DNA of 59,602 bases from Streptomyces sp. CBMA29 (GTDB lineage Bacteria > Actinomycetota > Actinomycetes > Streptomycetales > Streptomycetaceae), in assembly GCF_014596445.1 (NCBI RefSeq), contig NZ_MECL01000093.1:1-59602 (forward strand), in the 5' to 3' direction. Position 1 is the first letter of the stretch, and each line of letters starts with the position of its first letter. Below, piece after piece: positions 32,354-41,151 of the stretch. The notes under the pieces were generated by a model. That model was not told the origin of the DNA. It made no database searches and was given only the letters and a program-made list of their open reading frames with translations. Made by a program: the position numbers and the translations under genes.

Positions 32354-35299
32354 TCAGCCGGTGGGCGTGACGGTGTCCGTGGCTCCGGGACCGGTGGTTC
32401 CGGCGTCCGTGGTCGCGGTGCCCGTGGTCGCGGCGCCCGTCGTCGGCGGCGTGAAGGTGCCGGTCCTGGTGGGGGCGGCGCCGGAGGGGGTGAGGTTCGG
32501 CGGAGTGGAGACGTCGGCCGATGACGGGTCCGTGGTCGGCGGAGTCGTCGGGTCGTCCGTGGGCGGTGTGGTGGTTGGCGTCGTCGGCGGAGTGGTCGTC
32601 GGGGTCGTGGGAGGTCTGCTCGTCGGCGGACGACTCGTCGGCGGCCTCGACGTGTGCGTGTTGCGCGGCGGCGTCGGCGTATCGCCCGGTGCCGACGTCA
32701 GGCCGCCGCCAGGGGGCGTGTACGGGGCTCCGGGGGCCGTTGTCGGGCCGCCCGTCGTCCCGGCCGGTATCGACGGCGTCGGGGACGTGGCGGAGGCGGA
32801 CGGCGAGGCGGCCGTGGGGCCGTCCGTCGAGGGATCGTCCGTCGGGGCGTCGGTCGAGGGATCGTCCTGCTGAGACGACTCGACCGGCTGGACCTGGTTG
32901 GGCTTGGGGCCGTCACCGGAGGTGGCGCCCATGGTGACGATCGTGGCGAGGGCCGCCGCGAGCGCGACGCCGGTGCCGACCACCACCAGATTGCGGCGCC
33001 GTCGGTGCGTGGCGGGGCGCCCGGCCTCACCCCGCGGGACCGGGGAGCCGCTCTTGTTGATCACCGTCAGCGGCGTCGTGGCCGCCGTGATAGCGAGCGG
33101 CGCCGTACCGCCGGAGCCGCCCGGCGGGAGCTCGAGCAGCGCGGGCAGGTTCGGAGTGCCGCCGCCGGCACGGTCGTTGACCAGCGCGAGCGTACGGCGG
33201 CCGACGACGGTGCCCTGCCGGTCGGCGAGGGCCCCGCGCAGAGCGATGGACGCCTCCAGTTCGGCGCGGGCGCGGTCGGTGTTGCCGGTGCACAGCGCGA
33301 GGACGCCCAGCTCGTGGTGGAAGTACGCCTCCTCCGCGACCTCGCCCGACAGCCGGGCGGCCTCCTGGCCGATCCGCAGCGCCCGCTCCCAGGCGCCCCA
33401 GTGCAGCGCGGCGGCGAAGGCGGGCGCGACGGTGCGGGCGAGCAGGACGGCCGCGCTGGGGTTGCCGCCGTCGCGGCAGGCGGACATCGCGGCGAGGATC
33501 GCCTCGGACTCGGCGGCGGCGCGCTCGGGGCCGACCGAGGGGTGCCCGGTCCACCAGGCGTAGTGCAGGGCCGCGGTGTGCGACTGGACCGCGCTCAGCT
33601 CGCCGTCTGCGGTGAGCCGCGGCGCGAGCTGCTGGACGACTCCGGCGGCGAGCCGGAAGTGCGCGGAGACCGGTACGGCCAGGCCGACCGCGGTGAGTTC
33701 GCCGAGGGCCGCGTCGCCGTGGGTGTCACCGACGAGGGCGGGCAGGTGCGAGGGGTGCGGGCACTCGCCGTCGAGGGCGACGGCGAAGGCGAGGGCTTCG
33801 CGGGCCGATTCGCTCAACCGGCTGGCGAGCAGTTCCGCGGGGGCCGCGCTCTCGGCGAGCGACGGCAGCGGCAGGTCGACGGGCGGGCCGGTGTAGGCGG
33901 CGGGTCCCGGACGGGGGGCCGCCCCCGGTATCTCGGGTATCTCGGAGGTGTCGGCGCCGGACGGGAGCGCGTCGGCGGCGTCCTCCGCGCCGTGTCCCGG
34001 AGGCGCGTCGGGCCCCTGGAGTATGTCGAAGCCGGTGAGGTCGGGGACGGCCGGTGCGCCCGCGCCCTGCGGCGAGCCGTTCTCCCACACCGAGTCGTCC
34101 CAGTCGGGCTCGGGCGGCTGGCGCAGCGCGTCCCGCTGCCGCAGCAGCGCGCCGGCCTGCACGAAGCGCAGCGGCAGGCCCTCGGACTCGAACCACAGGT
34201 CGGCCGCCCACGCGGTCTCGTCCTCGCCCAGTGGCCGTCCGGTGACGAATTGCAGCAGGTCGACGCAGGCGACGCGGGTCAGGCCCGACAGGAAGACCTC
34301 TTCGATCATCGAGTCGGCGGACGGTGTGGTGACGTCGGGCGTCGCGGACATCAGGAAGGCGCACTCGGGGGCCGCGGAGAGCAGTTCCTCCAGCGCGGCG
34401 CCGCCAAATTCCAGGTCGTCTATGACGACGACGGCGCCGGTGTCGCGCAGCAGGCCCGGCAGGTCCGCGCGGTCGGGGCGGTGGCCGTCGGTGGCGTAGA
34501 CGGTGGCGAAGAGTTCCTGGAGGACGTCGGCGGGGGTGCGACGGTAGCCGGACAGCCACAGCACGCCGTCGGGGGCGAGATCGGCGCAGGCGTTGGCGAC
34601 GGATTCCAGCAGCGCGGTGCGGCCCGCGCCCGACGGCCCTGTGACCCGTACGGAACGGCCCCTGGCCAGCAGCCGGATCAGCCGCTCGCGCTCCTCGTCG
34701 CGCTCCAGCAGCGGCAGTTCGGGGGCGGGCGGTCCCGGCGGCGGCGACGGGCGGCCCGCGGCCAGGTGCGCGACGCGCTCCTCGCGGGTGCGGCGCAGCG
34801 GCAGCGGGCTCTCGGCGGGCGGGCAGAGCGTGACCTCGGTGCCGTCGATCGGGTTGACGGTCAGCAGGTAGTCGGAGGTGGTGACGCGGAGCACGCGGGC
34901 GTTGCCGCCGCTGGAGGTGCCGCCCAGTTCCGGGGTGAGCGGGTCGCGGGAGGCGCGCGGGCCGCGCAGCGCCAGGGTGCTGTCCGTGAGGGCGGGCAGG
35001 AACCCGGTGGCGGGGCCGTTGCCCTTGCCGTGGCCGTTGCCGTGGCCGTCACCGTGGCCCTCGCCGTGGTCGGGGTCGGCACCGAAGTCCGAGCCTGCGG
35101 CGAAGTCGGAGCCGAAACCGGGTCCCGGGCCGGGCGTGGGGGCCGGGCCGAAGTCGGCGGCGAAGTCCGCGCCGTGCCCGAATTCGACGCCCTGGCCGAA
35201 ATCGGGGCCGGTGGCGGGACGCGCGTCGGCGTCGGCGACCGTCAGGTCGTCGAAGTCCGGTATCGGGCGCTCGCCCGACTCGCCGGTGCGGTGGTCCAT
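32354..35299 (-). CDS. Large membrane-anchored P-loop NTPase with TPR-like region
   Basis: 981 residues from ATG 35299. The N-terminus (1-120) is Asp/Gly/Phe low-complexity (GPGPGFGSDF-type). A STAND/AAA-like NTPase follows at about 195-400: LLERDEERERLIRLLARG, Walker A GPSGAGRTALLE and Walker B AVVVIDDLEF. The region about 560-740 is helical and TPR-like (EAYFHHELGVLALCTGNTDRA). One membrane segment (VVVGTGVALAAALATIV) lies near residue 780, followed by a Thr/Pro-rich tail with TSRPP and TTPTTTPPT repeats, probably outside the cell. The architecture suggests signalling from wall to cytoplasm, but the function is unknown. The STAS gene lies upstream. Confidence 0.78.
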   Translation of the reverse strand: MDHRTGESGERPIPDFDDLTVADADARPATGPDFGQGVEFGHGADFAADFGPAPTPGPGPGFGSDFAAGSDFGADPDHGEGHGDGHGNGHGKGNGPATGFLPALTDSTLALRGPRASRDPLTPELGGTSSGGNARVLRVTTSDYLLTVNPIDGTEVTLCPPAESPLPLRRTREERVAHLAAGRPSPPPGPPAPELPLLERDEERERLIRLLARGRSVRVTGPSGAGRTALLESVANACADLAPDGVLWLSGYRRTPADVLQELFATVYATDGHRPDRADLPGLLRDTGAVVVIDDLEFGGAALEELLSAAPECAFLMSATPDVTTPSADSMIEEVFLSGLTRVACVDLLQFVTGRPLGEDETAWAADLWFESEGLPLRFVQAGALLRQRDALRQPPEPDWDDSVWENGSPQGAGAPAVPDLTGFDILQGPDAPPGHGAEDAADALPSGADTSEIPEIPGAAPRPGPAAYTGPPVDLPLPSLAESAAPAELLASRLSESAREALAFAVALDGECPHPSHLPALVGDTHGDAALGELTAVGLAVPVSAHFRLAAGVVQQLAPRLTADGELSAVQSHTAALHYAWWTGHPSVGPERAAAESEAILAAMSACRDGGNPSAAVLLARTVAPAFAAALHWGAWERALRIGQEAARLSGEVAEEAYFHHELGVLALCTGNTDRARAELEASIALRGALADRQGTVVGRRTLALVNDRAGGGTPNLPALLELPPGGSGGTAPLAITAATTPLTVINKSGSPVPRGEAGRPATHRRRRNLVVVGTGVALAAALATIVTMGATSGDGPKPNQVQPVESSQQDDPSTDAPTDDPSTDGPTAASPSASATSPTPSIPAGTTGGPTTAPGAPYTPPGGGLTSAPGDTPTPPRNTHTSRPPTSRPPTSRPPTTPTTTPPTTPTTTPPTDDPTTPPTTDPSSADVSTPPNLTPSGAAPTRTGTFTPPTTGAATTGTATTDAGTTGPGATDTVTPTG

Positions 35300-35426
35300 C
35301 TCGTACGCCCCCCAGGTGCGTGACGTGCGGGGGCCTGATCGGGCCGCCCTGTGTCCGCTGCCGGACCCGGCCCGATTCCCCTTTTCTGGCGTACGGGGTG
35401 GCACGCCTGCTGGCAATCTGCGGCAA

Positions 35427-35455
35427 ACTCTAAAGGCTGCCACAGTATTCATGAA
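35427..35455 (-). promoter_or_regulatory. Promoter-like element upstream of the large NTPase gene
   Basis: TTCATG and TAGAGT (minus strand), separated by 17 bases, in an AT-rich patch 128 bases upstream of the start. The rest of the gap 35300-35483 shows nothing else. Confidence 0.35.
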
Positions 35456-35483
35456 GTGCCGGGGCCACGGTGCCGCCCTTACG

Positions 35484-35783
35484 TCACCTTTCGGCCTCGA
35501 TCGCGAGGATTCGATGCAGCCGGGTGGCGACCAGCAGGCGCTGCATCCGCGGCGGGACCCCGCGCAGCACGAGCCTCCGGTTGGCGCGGCCCGCTCTGCG
35601 GTGGGCGCCCATGATCACGCCGAGGCCGGTGGCGTCCCACGAGTCCAGCTCCGTGAGATCGAGCACCAGGTCACCACGGCCGGAGTCGACGGCGGTGTGC
35701 AGGGCCGAACGGGCGTCCGCCGCGCTCCGGACGTCGAGGCGGCCCCCGACGACCAGCTCGGCGTGGTCGCCCTTGATGTGCAT
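35484..35783 (-). CDS. STAS-domain anti-sigma factor antagonist-like protein
   Basis: 99 residues from ATG 35783, with GGGGAG six bases before it. HAELVVGGRLDVRSAADARSAL and DLVLDLTELDSWDATGLGVIMGAH match the STAS fold. The usual phosphorylated Ser of the DxSGLG loop is replaced by Thr (DATGLG). It is likely a partner of a HATPase kinase, perhaps one of those at 29602-30794 (inference). The C-terminus is basic. Confidence 0.87.
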   Translation of the reverse strand: MHIKGDHAELVVGGRLDVRSAADARSALHTAVDSGRGDLVLDLTELDSWDATGLGVIMGAHRRAGRANRRLVLRGVPPRMQRLLVATRLHRILAIEAER

Positions 35784-35981
35784 AGTCGCTCCCCGAGGAG
35801 TGCCGGCTCGTGGACCCGGCTCGTGGCATGGCCGCCGCGGGACGGCGACGGCACGGATCATCCGTATGTCTTCACACAACTGACGGTCCGTCGTATGGAG
35901 AAGTTGCCGTCTGTGAGCGAACCGATACCGAATTCACTCCTGCGGGTGACGTTGTATAGTACGCGTGCTCACTGCGCGTGC

Positions 35982-36830
35982 TCAGTACGAGTAGAAGCCC
36001 TTGCCGCTCTTGCGGCCGAGGTCGCCCGCGTCGACCATGCGGCGCATGATCTCCGGCGGTGCGAACTTCTCGTCCTGCGACTCGGTGTAGATGTTGTCCG
36101 CGGCGTGCAGCAGGATGTCCACGCCCGTGAGGTCGGCGGTGGCGAGCGGGCCCATCGCGTGGCCGAAGCCGAGCTTGCAGGCGATGTCGATGTCCTCGGC
36201 GGAGGCGACGCCCGACTCGTAGAGCTTGACGGCCTCGACGACCAGGGCCGAGATCAGCCGGGTGGTGACGAAGCCCGCCACGTCACGGTTGACGACGACG
36301 CAGGTCTTGCCGATCTCCTCGGCGAAGCCGCGGGCGCGCTCCAGCGTGGCGTCGCTGGTCTTGTAGCCGCGGACGAGTTCGCAGAGCCCCATGAGCGGGA
36401 CCGGCGAGAAGAAGTGGGTGCCGACGACGCGTTCGGGGTCGCGGGTGACGGCGGCGATCTTGGTGATCGGGATCGCGGAGGTGTTGGAGGCCAGGACCGC
36501 GTCGTCGCGCACGATCGTGTCGAGGGCGCGGAAGATCTCCTGCTTGACCTCGATCCGCTCGAAGACGGCCTCCACGACGATGTCCGCGTCCGCGGCGGCG
36601 TCGAGGTCGGTGGTCGCGGTGATCCTGGCCAGCGCCGCCTCGGCGTCCGCCGCGTCCAGCTTGCCCTTGGAGACGAACTTCTCGTACGAGGCGCGGATGC
36701 CGTCCGTGCCGCGCTTGAGCGCCGCGTCGGTGACGTCCCGCAGGACCACGTCGTACCCCGCCTGGGCCGACACCTGCGCGATACCGGAGCCCATCAGTCC
36801 CGCTCCGACGACGGCGAGCTTCTTCGCCAC
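35982..36830 (-). CDS. 3-hydroxybutyryl-CoA dehydrogenase
   Basis: 282 residues. It reduces acetoacetyl-CoA or oxidises 3-hydroxybutyryl-CoA with NAD(P). The Rossmann motif is LAVVGAGLMGSGIAQVSAQAGYDV, the catalytic region VGTHFFSPVPLMGLCELVRG contains the His, and the C-terminal domain has RDVAGFVTTRLISAL and GPLATADLTGVDILLHAADN. GTG 36830 is preferred (AKKLAVVGAG start) with GGAGAGG upstream; GTG 36839 is possible. It works next to the thiolase reaction of 11130. Confidence 0.92.
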   Translation of the reverse strand: MAKKLAVVGAGLMGSGIAQVSAQAGYDVVLRDVTDAALKRGTDGIRASYEKFVSKGKLDAADAEAALARITATTDLDAAADADIVVEAVFERIEVKQEIFRALDTIVRDDAVLASNTSAIPITKIAAVTRDPERVVGTHFFSPVPLMGLCELVRGYKTSDATLERARGFAEEIGKTCVVVNRDVAGFVTTRLISALVVEAVKLYESGVASAEDIDIACKLGFGHAMGPLATADLTGVDILLHAADNIYTESQDEKFAPPEIMRRMVDAGDLGRKSGKGFYSY

Positions 36831-36973
36831 GGCACACACCTCTCCATTGGGGCCGAGCCTTTGCGGCCGACTGGCCGAATTCGCTGATCTCGCCGGACCT
36901 TAACGCTCGTTCACCTCCGCGCGCAGCATGAAGTAAGCGGTGTCACCGTGTGTCCTTCGTCGCACTGGGCGCC

Positions 36974-37021
36974 AACCGGCCATCAGGCGGGGGCGTCAAC
37001 CGGCCGTCGGGCGGGGGCGGG
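36974..37021. repeat. 24-bp imperfect tandem repeat upstream of cobalamin adenosyltransferase
   Basis: Two copies of AACCGGCCRTCRGGCGGGGG plus four more bases, with 4 mismatches in 24, and a partial third copy at 37031-37040. It ends just before the -10 of the adenosyltransferase gene. No cobalamin riboswitch is seen in the 230-base gap. Confidence 0.7.
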
Positions 37022-37047
37022 AGACGCCCCGTCGGGCGGGCACGCTC

Positions 37048-37053
37048 TACGCT
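37048..37053 (+). promoter_or_regulatory. -10 element of cobalamin adenosyltransferase, leaderless type
   Basis: TACGCT ends seven bases before ATG 37061; there is no ribosome site. Confidence 0.45.
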
Positions 37054-37060
37054 CGACCGT

Positions 37061-37633
37061 ATGGTCAACCTCACCCGCATCTACACACGTACCGGCGACG
37101 ACGGCACCACCGCGCTCGGCGACATGAGCCGGACCGCGAAGACCGACAGCCGGATCGCCGCCTACGCCGACGCCAACGAGGCCAACGCCGCGCTCGGTGT
37201 GGCGCTCGCGCTCGGCGCGCTGCCCGAGGAGGTCGCCACCGTCCTGGTGCGCGTGCAGAACGACCTCTTCGACGTCGGCGCCGACCTCGCCACTCCGGTG
37301 GTCCCCGACCCCGAGTACCCGCCGCTGCGGGTCGAGCAGACCTATGTCGACCGGCTGGAGGAGGAGTGCGACCGCTTCCTCGCCGATCTGGACAAGCTCC
37401 GCAGCTTCATCCTCCCCGGCGGCACGCCCGGCGCCGCCCTGCTCCACCAGGCGTGCACCATCGTCCGCCGCGCCGAACGCTCCACCTGGGCCGCCCTGGA
37501 GGACCACGCGGACACGATGAACCCGCTCACCGCGACCTACCTCAACCGGCTCTCCGACCTTCTGTTCATCCTCGCCCGCACCGCCAACAAGTCCCGCGGG
37601 GACGTCCTGTGGATCCCCGGCGAGAACCGCTGA
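37061..37633 (+). CDS. PduO-type cob(I)alamin adenosyltransferase
   Basis: 190 residues. It makes adenosylcobalamin from cob(I)alamin and ATP. The ATP-binding N-terminus is IYTRTGDDGTTALGDMSRTAKTD. The helical core has YADANEANAALGVALAL, VRVQNDLFDVGADLATP, and the C-terminal RLSDLLFILARTANKSRGDV with the conserved Arg/Asp residues. It supplies the cofactor of methylmalonyl-CoA mutase, which links it to meaB and mce. Confidence 0.92.
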   Translation: MVNLTRIYTRTGDDGTTALGDMSRTAKTDSRIAAYADANEANAALGVALALGALPEEVATVLVRVQNDLFDVGADLATPVVPDPEYPPLRVEQTYVDRLEEECDRFLADLDKLRSFILPGGTPGAALLHQACTIVRRAERSTWAALEDHADTMNPLTATYLNRLSDLLFILARTANKSRGDVLWIPGENR

Positions 37634-37697
37634 CCCACCCCCGCGCTCCCGTCCCGCAGCCGTCGTCGCGCGCCCGCCGCGGATGACGGGACAGCTC

Positions 37698-38252
37698 TCA
37701 GCGCTCGGCGCGTTCGGGGGCCGGCGGGCGTTTGGGCCACAGGGTGTAGGTGGCTGCCACAAGGGCGTTGATCACGGTGATCGCGGCCATGCGGAGTTGC
37801 CATTGGTGGAGGGCGTCGGTGCGGGCGGGGGCATCGACGTACCAGACGGCGAGCTGGAGCAGGAGGACCGCGACGGCGGAGGCGACGGCTGTGCGGGCGC
37901 AGATCGACCACTCGTGGCGGGCGCGGGCGCGGCCGTACTTCGGGCGTCCCGCGGGGGCCGGGGCGCCGGCGAAGCGGTGGGCGAAACGGACGTCGGCCCA
38001 GCGGATGAGGTAGTGGCCGTAGCCGACGGAGAAGCCGATGTAGGCGGCGGCCAGGCCGTGGGTGACGTCGGCGGTGGCGCCGCGTCGCAGGTCGAGGACG
38101 GTGACCACCAGGAGCACGAGATCCACCAGTGGCACCGCGGCCAGCACCAGGGCGCCCGCCCGTGGGCGGCGCAGCGGGTAGCGCAGCGTCAGTCCGGCGG
38201 CCAGCAGCAGCCAGAAGCCGATCTCGCACCCGGCGATGACGGCGACGATCAT
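37698..38252 (-). CDS. Conserved membrane protein, unknown function
   Basis: 184 residues from ATG 38252 (GGAGGAG upstream). About five hydrophobic segments, beginning MIVAVIAGCEIGFWLLLAAGL, with HGLAAAYIGFSVGYGHYLIRW near the middle and a long basic loop (GRPKYGRARARHEW) before the last two helices. It resembles Streptomyces proteins annotated only as membrane proteins. It is divergent from the histidine kinase gene. Confidence 0.72.
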   Translation of the reverse strand: MIVAVIAGCEIGFWLLLAAGLTLRYPLRRPRAGALVLAAVPLVDLVLLVVTVLDLRRGATADVTHGLAAAYIGFSVGYGHYLIRWADVRFAHRFAGAPAPAGRPKYGRARARHEWSICARTAVASAVAVLLLQLAVWYVDAPARTDALHQWQLRMAAITVINALVAATYTLWPKRPPAPERAER

Positions 38253-38431
38253 GAGCGGGGCTCCTCCGGTCTCCGATGGGCCGGCGAAGGCCCGGCACCT
38301 GTCAAGCCTCTCCCACGGGCGGTCGTGGATCATCGTCGGCACTGACGATCCCGCCCTGCATCCTTCGATGTAGTCGCCGCCTCCTCCCGCGGTCCGACGC
38401 GTCCACCGCGGCGCCGTGCTGTGATGGAGCC

Positions 38432-39775
38432 GTGCTCACCACCATTCGCCGCCCGCCCCGCGACGACGTACTGATCGCGGCTGCCGGGCTGACCGGCGGG
38501 CTGGTGATGTGGGGGTTCGGGCTGACCACCGGCTCGCACCACCCGGAGGGGAACTACTCCTGGCTGACGCTGCTGCCGCTCGGCCTGATGACGGCGTGCG
38601 AGGCGTTCCGCAGGACCGCGCCCGCGCTCACCCTCCCGGTCGGCCTCGCCGCGCTCGCCCTCGATTCGGTCTTCGGGTCGCTGCTGGTCACGATCGTGAT
38701 GTTCACCGATGTCGTCTACGCGTGCGTGCTGTACGGGGGGCGCCGCCCGGCCCGCGCGGTGCCGGTGGCGGCGGTGGCCGTCACCGTGGCGCTGACGCTG
38801 GTGCTGGGCGCGGTGTCGCGGGACCCGCAGTCCCTGGTGATCGGGCTGCTCGCGGCGCTCGTCCTGGTGGCGCCCTCCTGGACCGGGCTGATCGTGCGGC
38901 AGCACAGAGAGACCGCGGACGCGGCGACGTTGCGGGCCGAACAGACCGCGCTGCTGGCCGAGTTGGACCGGCGGCAGGCGGTGACCGGCGAGCGCTCCCG
39001 GATGGCGCGCGAGCTGCACGACCTGGTCGCCAACCACCTGTCCGCCATCGCGATCCACTCCACGGCCGCGCTGAGCGTGGACAAGCGGGAGGGCCCGGCC
39101 AGGGACGCGCTCGGGGTGATCCGGGAGAACAGCGTGCTGGGTCTGGCCGAGATGCGGCGGCTGATCGGCCTGCTCCGCGACCCGGCGGAGGGCCCCGACA
39201 GTCTGGAGCCCGCCGCCGCACCCAGCCTGGACGCGGCCGACACACTGGTGGAGCAGGCGCGGGCGGCCGGTGCGGAGTCGGGGCTGCGGTTCACGCTGCG
39301 GGACGAGCGGACCCGCGACGCTCCACCGGTCCCCTCCCCCGTCGGCCTCGCCGCGTACCGCATCCTCCAGGAGTCGTTGACGAACGCCCTCAAGCACGCG
39401 GCGCCCGGCCGGGTGCTCGTCGTCCTGCACCAGCGGGAGGACGCGCTGGCGGTGGTGGTGTCCAGCGGGTACGCGCCCACGCCCGGCGGTACGGGCACGG
39501 GTCCCCGGGCCCCCGGCTCGGGCGCGGGGCTGATCGGCATGCGCGAGCGGGTGGCGCTGCTGGGCGGCGAATTCCAGGCGGGCCCCGACCCGGACGGCCG
39601 GCGCTGGCGGGTACAGGCGCTGCTGCCCGTGGAACACCCGGCCGCCGCGGCGGGAAGCGAGCCACGGAACCAGCCCGTGAGCCAACCGAGCAGCCAGCCC
39701 AGCAACCAACCCGTCAGCCAGCCCGTCAGCCAGCCCGGAACCGGGCAGACACGCAACAGTGAGGGAGTCGCATGA
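38432..39775 (+). CDS. NarL-type sensor histidine kinase
   Basis: 447 residues. About five to six membrane segments (residues 15-150), then a HisKA_3 domain with the phospho-acceptor RSRMARELHDLVANHLSAIAIH, then a HATPase with AYRILQESLTNALKHA (N box) and GAGLIGMRERVALLGG (G box). The C-terminal ~30 residues are Ser/Gln/Pro repeats (QPVSQP). It overlaps the response regulator by four bases. GTG 38432 is the best start in frame, though its ribosome site is poor. The signal is unknown. Confidence 0.88.
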   Translation: MLTTIRRPPRDDVLIAAAGLTGGLVMWGFGLTTGSHHPEGNYSWLTLLPLGLMTACEAFRRTAPALTLPVGLAALALDSVFGSLLVTIVMFTDVVYACVLYGGRRPARAVPVAAVAVTVALTLVLGAVSRDPQSLVIGLLAALVLVAPSWTGLIVRQHRETADAATLRAEQTALLAELDRRQAVTGERSRMARELHDLVANHLSAIAIHSTAALSVDKREGPARDALGVIRENSVLGLAEMRRLIGLLRDPAEGPDSLEPAAAPSLDAADTLVEQARAAGAESGLRFTLRDERTRDAPPVPSPVGLAAYRILQESLTNALKHAAPGRVLVVLHQREDALAVVVSSGYAPTPGGTGTGPRAPGSGAGLIGMRERVALLGGEFQAGPDPDGRRWRVQALLPVEHPAAAAGSEPRNQPVSQPSSQPSNQPVSQPVSQPGTGQTRNSEGVA

Positions 39776-40425
39776 TCCGGGTCGTGGTGGCCGAGGACCA
39801 GTCCGCCGTACGCGCCGGGCTGGTGATGATCCTGCGGTCGGCCCCGGACATCGAGGTGGTCGGTGAGGCCGCCGACGGCGAGGAGGCGGTGCGGGTGGCC
39901 CGCGAACTCCGCCCCGACCTGGTGCTGATGGACATCCAGATGCCCCGCCTCGACGGTGTGGCCGCCACTGCCCAGGTCACGGGCGAGGGCCTGGCGGACG
40001 TCCTGGTGCTGACCACCTTCGACCTGGACGAGTACGTCTTCGGCGCGCTGCGGGCGGGCGCGGCCGGTTTTCTCCTCAAGGACACCGACGCCGAGCGGCT
40101 GCTGGAGGGCGTACGCCTGGTCGCGCGCGGCGAGGGCCTGCTCGCGCCCGCCGTGACCCGGCGGCTGATCAGCGCCTTTGCCGGGCGGCCAGGTCCCCGC
40201 ACGGCCGCCGACCGGGCGGCCGTGGCCGCGCTGACCCCGCGGGAGCAGGAGGTGCTGTCGTGTCTGGGCGGGGGCCTGTCCAACGCGGAGATCGCCGCGG
40301 CGCTGTCGATGGCGGAGGCGACGACGAAGACGCATGTGAGCCGGATTCTGGCGAAGCTGGAGCTGCGCAGCCGGGTGCAGGCCGCGATGCTGGCCCAGGA
40401 ACTCGGTATGGTCCAGACCTCTTGA
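39772..40425 (+). CDS. NarL/LuxR-family response regulator
   Basis: 217 residues. The receiver has VVVAEDQSAVRAG, the phospho-acceptor Asp in LVLMDIQMPRLDG, and LKDTDAERLL with the conserved Lys. The LuxR helix-turn-helix is LTPREQEVLSCLGGGLSNAEIAAALSMAEATTKTHVSRILAKL. Partner of the upstream kinase by ATGA overlap. Its targets may include the divergent membrane protein (inference). Confidence 0.92.
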   Translation: MIRVVVAEDQSAVRAGLVMILRSAPDIEVVGEAADGEEAVRVARELRPDLVLMDIQMPRLDGVAATAQVTGEGLADVLVLTTFDLDEYVFGALRAGAAGFLLKDTDAERLLEGVRLVARGEGLLAPAVTRRLISAFAGRPGPRTAADRAAVAALTPREQEVLSCLGGGLSNAEIAAALSMAEATTKTHVSRILAKLELRSRVQAAMLAQELGMVQTS

Positions 40426-40462
40426 CCGGTGGTCCAGACCTTTCTGAGCCCGACCCGTACGG

Positions 40463-40496
40463 CCGGAGGCCGACACCGCCGCCCGTCGGCCTCCGG
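40463..40496. terminator. Bidirectional terminator hairpin
   Basis: A perfect 12-bp stem CCGGAGGCCGAC / GTCGGCCTCCGG with a 10-base loop, between the convergent response regulator and DUF2550 genes. Confidence 0.8.
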
Positions 40497-40498
40497 TG

Positions 40499-40969
40499 CT
40501 ACGCCACGTTGACCCGCTGGCCGGGCGGCGCCGCTTCGAGCCAGGCGAGGAACCCCGTCAGGGCGTCGTAGCTCATCGCCAGCTCCAGCCGGGCGCCCTG
40601 ATGCTCGCAGGAGAGCACCACCGCGTCCGACAGCAGCGCCAGCTCCTCCGAGCCCTGCGGGTCCCGGCGCCCCAGTACCTCGATCGCCGGTCGCAGCAGC
40701 ACCCGCCGCGGGCGGGGCGCGTACGAGAAGACCCGGAACCACTCCACCCGGTCACCGCTGTAGCGCGCGACCCCGTACACCCAGCCCTTGCCGCCACCGC
40801 CGGCCGGCTCGTCACCGTCCGCGCCCTCCGCCGGAGCGGGGCGCAGGCTGCAGTCGAAAGTGCCGCCTGGCCGTTGGATCAGCCGGCGGCGCAGTCCGAA
40901 GACGAAGAGTCCGAGCAGCGCGGCGGCGATCACCGCGCCACCCACCTCAAAGGAGAGGATCACGTCCAC
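40499..40969 (-). CDS. DUF2550 single-pass membrane protein
   Basis: 156 residues from GTG 40969. One N-terminal membrane helix (GGAVIAAALLGLFVFGLRRRLIQRPGG) and a cytoplasmic domain with GWVYGVARYSGDRVEWFRVFSYAPRPRRVLLR. This is the actinobacterial DUF2550 family, conserved immediately downstream of the ATP synthase operon. Function unknown. Confidence 0.86.
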   Translation of the reverse strand: MDVILSFEVGGAVIAAALLGLFVFGLRRRLIQRPGGTFDCSLRPAPAEGADGDEPAGGGGKGWVYGVARYSGDRVEWFRVFSYAPRPRRVLLRPAIEVLGRRDPQGSEELALLSDAVVLSCEHQGARLELAMSYDALTGFLAWLEAAPPGQRVNVA

Positions 40970-41014
40970 CGACCTCCTCGCCTAGAAATGGGTTACTGCC
41001 CTTGCTGTACCGGA

Positions 41015-41048
41015 GCCGCGGACCGCCCCCAGGAGGGCAGTCCGCGGC
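41015..41048 (-). terminator. Terminator hairpin after the ATP synthase operon
   Basis: A 9-bp stem GCCGCGGAC / GTCCGCGGC with further CCC/GGG pairing inside, about 100 bases downstream of the atpC stop. Confidence 0.65.
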
Positions 41049-41083
41049 ACCGTGGTCGTTCGGTCACGCCTGGTACGTCAGCT

Positions 41084-41123
41084 GGTGCGGTTGTGGTGGT
41101 GCGGTTGTGGTGGCGCGGTTGTT
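41084..41123. repeat. 14-bp tandem repeat just past atpC
   Basis: About 2.8 copies of GGTGCGGTTGTGGT (41084-41097, 41098-41111, then a partial copy), between the atpC stop and the terminator hairpin. Confidence 0.85.
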
Positions 41124-41151
41124 CAATTGGTCGGCGCTCCCGGCGGGAGAG

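Noticed and set aside
32560..32680. Non-coding tandem repeat
   Set aside because: It encodes the TSRPP/TTPTTTPP tail of the NTPase and keeps codon phase.
32654..35323. Plus-strand frame of 889 codons
   Set aside because: Shadow of the large NTPase gene; the composition is Gly/Arg-rich and no domain is visible.
36840..37060. Cobalamin riboswitch upstream of the adenosyltransferase
   Set aside because: No B12-box-like conserved elements or switch architecture; only a tandem repeat and a -10.
37537..38298. Minus-strand Arg/Pro-rich frame overlapping the membrane protein
   Set aside because: Composition typical of a shadow frame; the 37698-38252 frame has clear membrane segments and a ribosome site.
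39668..39745. Intergenic tandem repeat
   Set aside because: It is inside the histidine kinase gene and encodes its QPVSQP tail.
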